From Candidatus Aquidulcis sp. (GTDB lineage: Bacteria > Chloroflexota > Anaerolineae > Anaerolineales > E44-bin32), in assembly GCA_020723365.1 (NCBI GenBank), contig DYJB01000055.1, positions 1 through 15,150 on the forward strand: DNA of 15,150 nt. Reading direction: 5' to 3'. The translations under genes and the position numbers were made by a program. Positions within the stretch are counted from its first letter, which is position 1, and the number at the start of each line of letters is the position of its first letter. Below the pieces are notes generated by a model. It was not told where the DNA came from, ran no database searches, and saw only the letters and a program-made list of their open reading frames with translations. This document shows positions 13,372-15,150 of the stretch, piece by piece.

Positions 13372-14255
13372 GGCTCACTCCGGTCCAGGATGCGGACACG
13401 ATCACCGTCGACGACCATCCTCCGTCGGCGGTGCGCCCAGCACATGTAGGAGACCGAGACGAAGAAGCTGGCCGGCAGCCGGTGCAGGGAGCGCGCCTTC
13501 ACGCCCAGCACGGTCGTCTGTCCGCCAAACCCCATCGGCCCGATGCCCAGCTCGTTGGCCTCGCCCAGCAGGCGCGCCTCCAGCTCCGCCAGCGCCGCGT
13601 CGGGGTTGATGTCGTCGAGCGGGCGCAGCAGCGCTTCCTTGGAGGCCAGGAAGGACGAGCCGCGATCGCCGCCGATGGCGATGCCGAGCACGCCGGGTGC
13701 GCAGCCCTGACCCTGGGCCTGGTGCACAGCGTCGAGGGCCGCCCGTCGCACGCCTTCCAGATCCCGCCCGGCGCCCAACCCGGCGTGGGGGAGCGAGTAC
13801 TGCGCCCCGACGTTCTCGCACCCGCCGCCCTTGAGCATCAGGTCGACCGTCAGCACTGCGCCCTCCGTCTCCTCGAAATGGATGGTCGGGAAGGCCTCGT
13901 CGCCCAGGTTGTTGCCGCTGTTCTTGCCGCTGAGGGAGTCGACGGCATTCGGACGCAGGTAGGCGCGGGCGGTGGCCTCGGCCACCGCCTTGCGGATCTG
14001 CTCCCGCAGCGCACGCGTGCTCCACCCGCTCGGATGGCGCACGGTGAAAATCGGCGTGCCGGTATCCTGGCAGATCGGCGACGAATCGCGCCGCGCCAGC
14101 GCCACGTTCTCCAGGATGGTGTCGAGGGCGCCGCGGGCGGCAGAGCCCTCCGCCTCGGCCTGGCGCGCCGCGACCAGCGCCCGCTCAACGTCGGCTGGCA
14201 AGTCGGTCGATGTGCGGCGGATCAGTTCCAGGAGGTCGTTCGTCAGATCGCGCAT
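13368..14255 (-). CDS. Class I fumarate hydratase, alpha subunit (Fe-S, N-terminal domain)
   Basis: The 295-residue protein carries the Fe-S cluster of the oxygen-sensitive fumarase. Three likely cluster cysteines are in SPICQDTGTP (Cys62), LKGGGCENVG (Cys146) and GQGCAPGVLG (Cys185). Other family stretches are LSGKNSGNNLGDEAFP (108-123), IAIGGDRGSS and GPMGFGGQTTVLGVK (239-253). It hydrates fumarate to malate in the citric acid cycle, together with the beta subunit. GGAGG lies five bases before ATG 14255 and overlaps the end of the upstream gene, only 13 bases away, so it belongs to the same operon. Some homologues act on tartrate or mesaconate; fumarate is the likeliest substrate. Confidence 0.92.
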   Translation of the reverse strand: MRDLTNDLLELIRRTSTDLPADVERALVAARQAEAEGSAARGALDTILENVALARRDSSPICQDTGTPIFTVRHPSGWSTRALREQIRKAVAEATARAYLRPNAVDSLSGKNSGNNLGDEAFPTIHFEETEGAVLTVDLMLKGGGCENVGAQYSLPHAGLGAGRDLEGVRRAALDAVHQAQGQGCAPGVLGIAIGGDRGSSFLASKEALLRPLDDINPDAALAELEARLLGEANELGIGPMGFGGQTTVLGVKARSLHRLPASFFVSVSYMCWAHRRRRMVVDGDRVRILDRSEP

Positions 14256-14268
14256 GCAGCCTCCGGCC

Positions 14269-14748
14269 TCAAGCGTCCTTCGGTCGGCCCGTGAGAAAGG
14301 CCACGTACTCGTCGTGGTCGTTGACGGCCCGCCACACCTCCGGCCGCATGTGGGCGAACAGCATGGCGGCGCCGCGCGCGTCGCCTTCCGGCCACGTGTG
14401 GCGCAGGTAGCCCTGGGCCCACATCTCGGGCAGGTAGCGCAGGATCAGGGGCCAGTATTCCTGCTCGCGCTGCACCGGGATGAGGGCCGTGACCGGGCCC
14501 TCGACGGCGACATAGCGGTAGGGCGGCATCTCGTCCTGCACGCACAGCGACACCGGGCGCAGTTCCCGCAGCAGTTCGGTGCGCGGGTCCTCAGGGGTAA
14601 GCAGGACGCGCACTTCTTGGCCGGGGGTGTACGAGTACCACGCCGGCAGGCTGAGCGGGGCTCCCGAATCGCGGGCCACGCTGAAGATGCCCACATGCAT
14701 CCCGGCCAGGAACGCCTGGCGTTCCTCCGTGCCCATGGAAGGTGACAT
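14269..14748 (-). CDS. Pyridoxamine 5'-phosphate oxidase-fold protein
   Basis: The 159-residue protein has the layout of the split-barrel flavin/F420-binding family: TEERQAFLAGMHVGIFSVAR at the start, PLSLPAWYSYTPGQEVRVLL, then TELLRELRPVSLCVQDEM and YRYVAVEGPVTAL. These strands form the FMN- or F420-binding barrel in relatives. Cofactor and substrate are not clear from sequence, and the true PdxH reaction is unlikely given its short length. I chose ATG 14748 because GAGG lies six bases ahead; ATG 14736 is an alternative. It is the first gene of the fumarase operon, diverging from mutS2. Confidence 0.82.
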   Translation of the reverse strand: MSPSMGTEERQAFLAGMHVGIFSVARDSGAPLSLPAWYSYTPGQEVRVLLTPEDPRTELLRELRPVSLCVQDEMPPYRYVAVEGPVTALIPVQREQEYWPLILRYLPEMWAQGYLRHTWPEGDARGAAMLFAHMRPEVWRAVNDHDEYVAFLTGRPKDA

Positions 14749-14862
14749 GCCGATCCTCGGCGGCCGGCTGGTAGGGGCTGCCAGGCCGCGCACGTGATTC
14801 TCATCCCGTTTCGCTGGCAGGCCAAGGGCAGCCGGTGCGGGTCGGTCGGCGGGGACTCGTGA

Positions 14863-14868
14863 TACACT
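14863..14868 (+). promoter_or_regulatory. Possible -10 box of mutS2, close to its start codon
   Basis: TACACT at 14863-14868 is preceded by TG at 14860-14861, resembling an extended -10 box. Only nine bases separate it from the mutS2 ATG, and no ribosome site is visible in them. Transcription from this box would begin at or next to the ATG and give a leaderless mRNA. Confidence 0.35.
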
Positions 14869-14877
14869 GCCGCGGCC

Positions 14878-15150
14878 ATGGACGCCAAGTCGCTGCAGAT
14901 CCTTGAACTTCCAAAGGTGCTGGAGCGCCTGGCGGCCCGGGCGGCCTTCTCGGCCTCCAAGGAACTGGCGCGTGCCCTGGCGCCGACGACCGACCTGGCC
15001 GAGGCGCGCCGCCGGCAGTCCGAGACGACGGAGGCTGCCCGCCTGCGCTCGATCCATTCGGACCTGTCGGTGGGCGGCGCGCACGATGTGCGCCCGGCGG
15101 CCACCCAGGCCTCGCGCGGGGCCGTCCTCGAGCCCATCGACCTGCTCGAT
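14878..15150 (+). CDS. mutS2: MutS2 N-terminus (DNA/ribosome-associated MutS homologue), partial
   Basis: The frame opens at ATG 14878 and runs off the window after 91 codons. It begins MDAKSLQILELPKVLERLAA, then ASKELARALAPTTDLAEARR and RQSETTEAARL, and has VGGAHDVRPAATQASRGAVL near the end. This is the start of the MutS2 core, which lacks the mismatch-binding domain of MutS. MutS2 acts against recombination intermediates in some bacteria and in rescue of collided ribosomes in Bacillus. The ATPase and Smr nuclease domains would lie outside the window. It diverges from the fumarase operon with about 130 bases between them. Confidence 0.88.
   Translation, partial: MDAKSLQILELPKVLERLAARAAFSASKELARALAPTTDLAEARRRQSETTEAARLRSIHSDLSVGGAHDVRPAATQASRGAVLEPIDLLD

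Overview
The window is about 15 kb of GC-rich bacterial DNA with tightly packed genes. It most resembles a member of the Chloroflexota (Anaerolineae-like). That is an inference from the kind of System I cytochrome c maturation cluster, the lipoprotein and zinc-ribbon variants in it, and the DegV, DUF1501/DUF1800 and MutS2 content. No rRNA or other phylogenetic marker is present to confirm it.

Positions 1-5950 (+ strand) are a cytochrome c maturation (ccm) operon, cut at the left edge. In order it holds the end of ccmF, ccmH, ccmG (thioredoxin-like), a short CcmI-like protein with a zinc ribbon, a large di-haem cytochrome c lipoprotein, ccmA, ccmB, ccmC and ccmD. ccmE is not in view and may lie upstream. 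Most genes overlap or sit within a few tens of bases, so they are probably co-transcribed. ccmC is split by a frame change: its first membrane helix is in a separate 30-codon frame that overlaps the main frame by a TGATG junction. A perfect 17-bp hairpin separates ccmH and ccmG.

Positions 5951-6359 hold no gene. They contain nested inverted repeats around a strong hairpin. A UbiA-family prenyltransferase (- strand) follows. The 260-bp gap between it and a dodecin gene (+ strand) carries a second copy of the GACTTC/GAAGTC palindrome seen in the ccm operon and a possible promoter.

Positions 7790-14748 are all on the - strand. Read in the direction of transcription they are: a pyridoxamine-phosphate-oxidase-fold protein, the two subunits of a class I (Fe-S) fumarate hydratase, a small CoA-binding protein, a DegV fatty-acid-binding protein, a four-helix membrane protein, a DUF1800 protein and a DUF1501 protein. 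Spacing suggests one unit from the oxidase-fold gene to the CoA-binding gene, DegV probably separate, and a second unit from the membrane protein to DUF1501. At the right edge mutS2 starts on the + strand and runs out of the window. It is divergent from the fumarase operon and has a -10-like box so close to its ATG that a leaderless mRNA is possible.

The most notable items are the split ccmC, the di-haem lipoprotein with a CcmI-like cytoplasmic tail beside a separate CcmI-like protein, the shared palindromic repeat family, the nested inverted-repeat island, and a 24-nt perfect palindrome inside the fumarase beta gene. No CRISPR array, tRNA, rRNA, transposase or defence gene was recognised.
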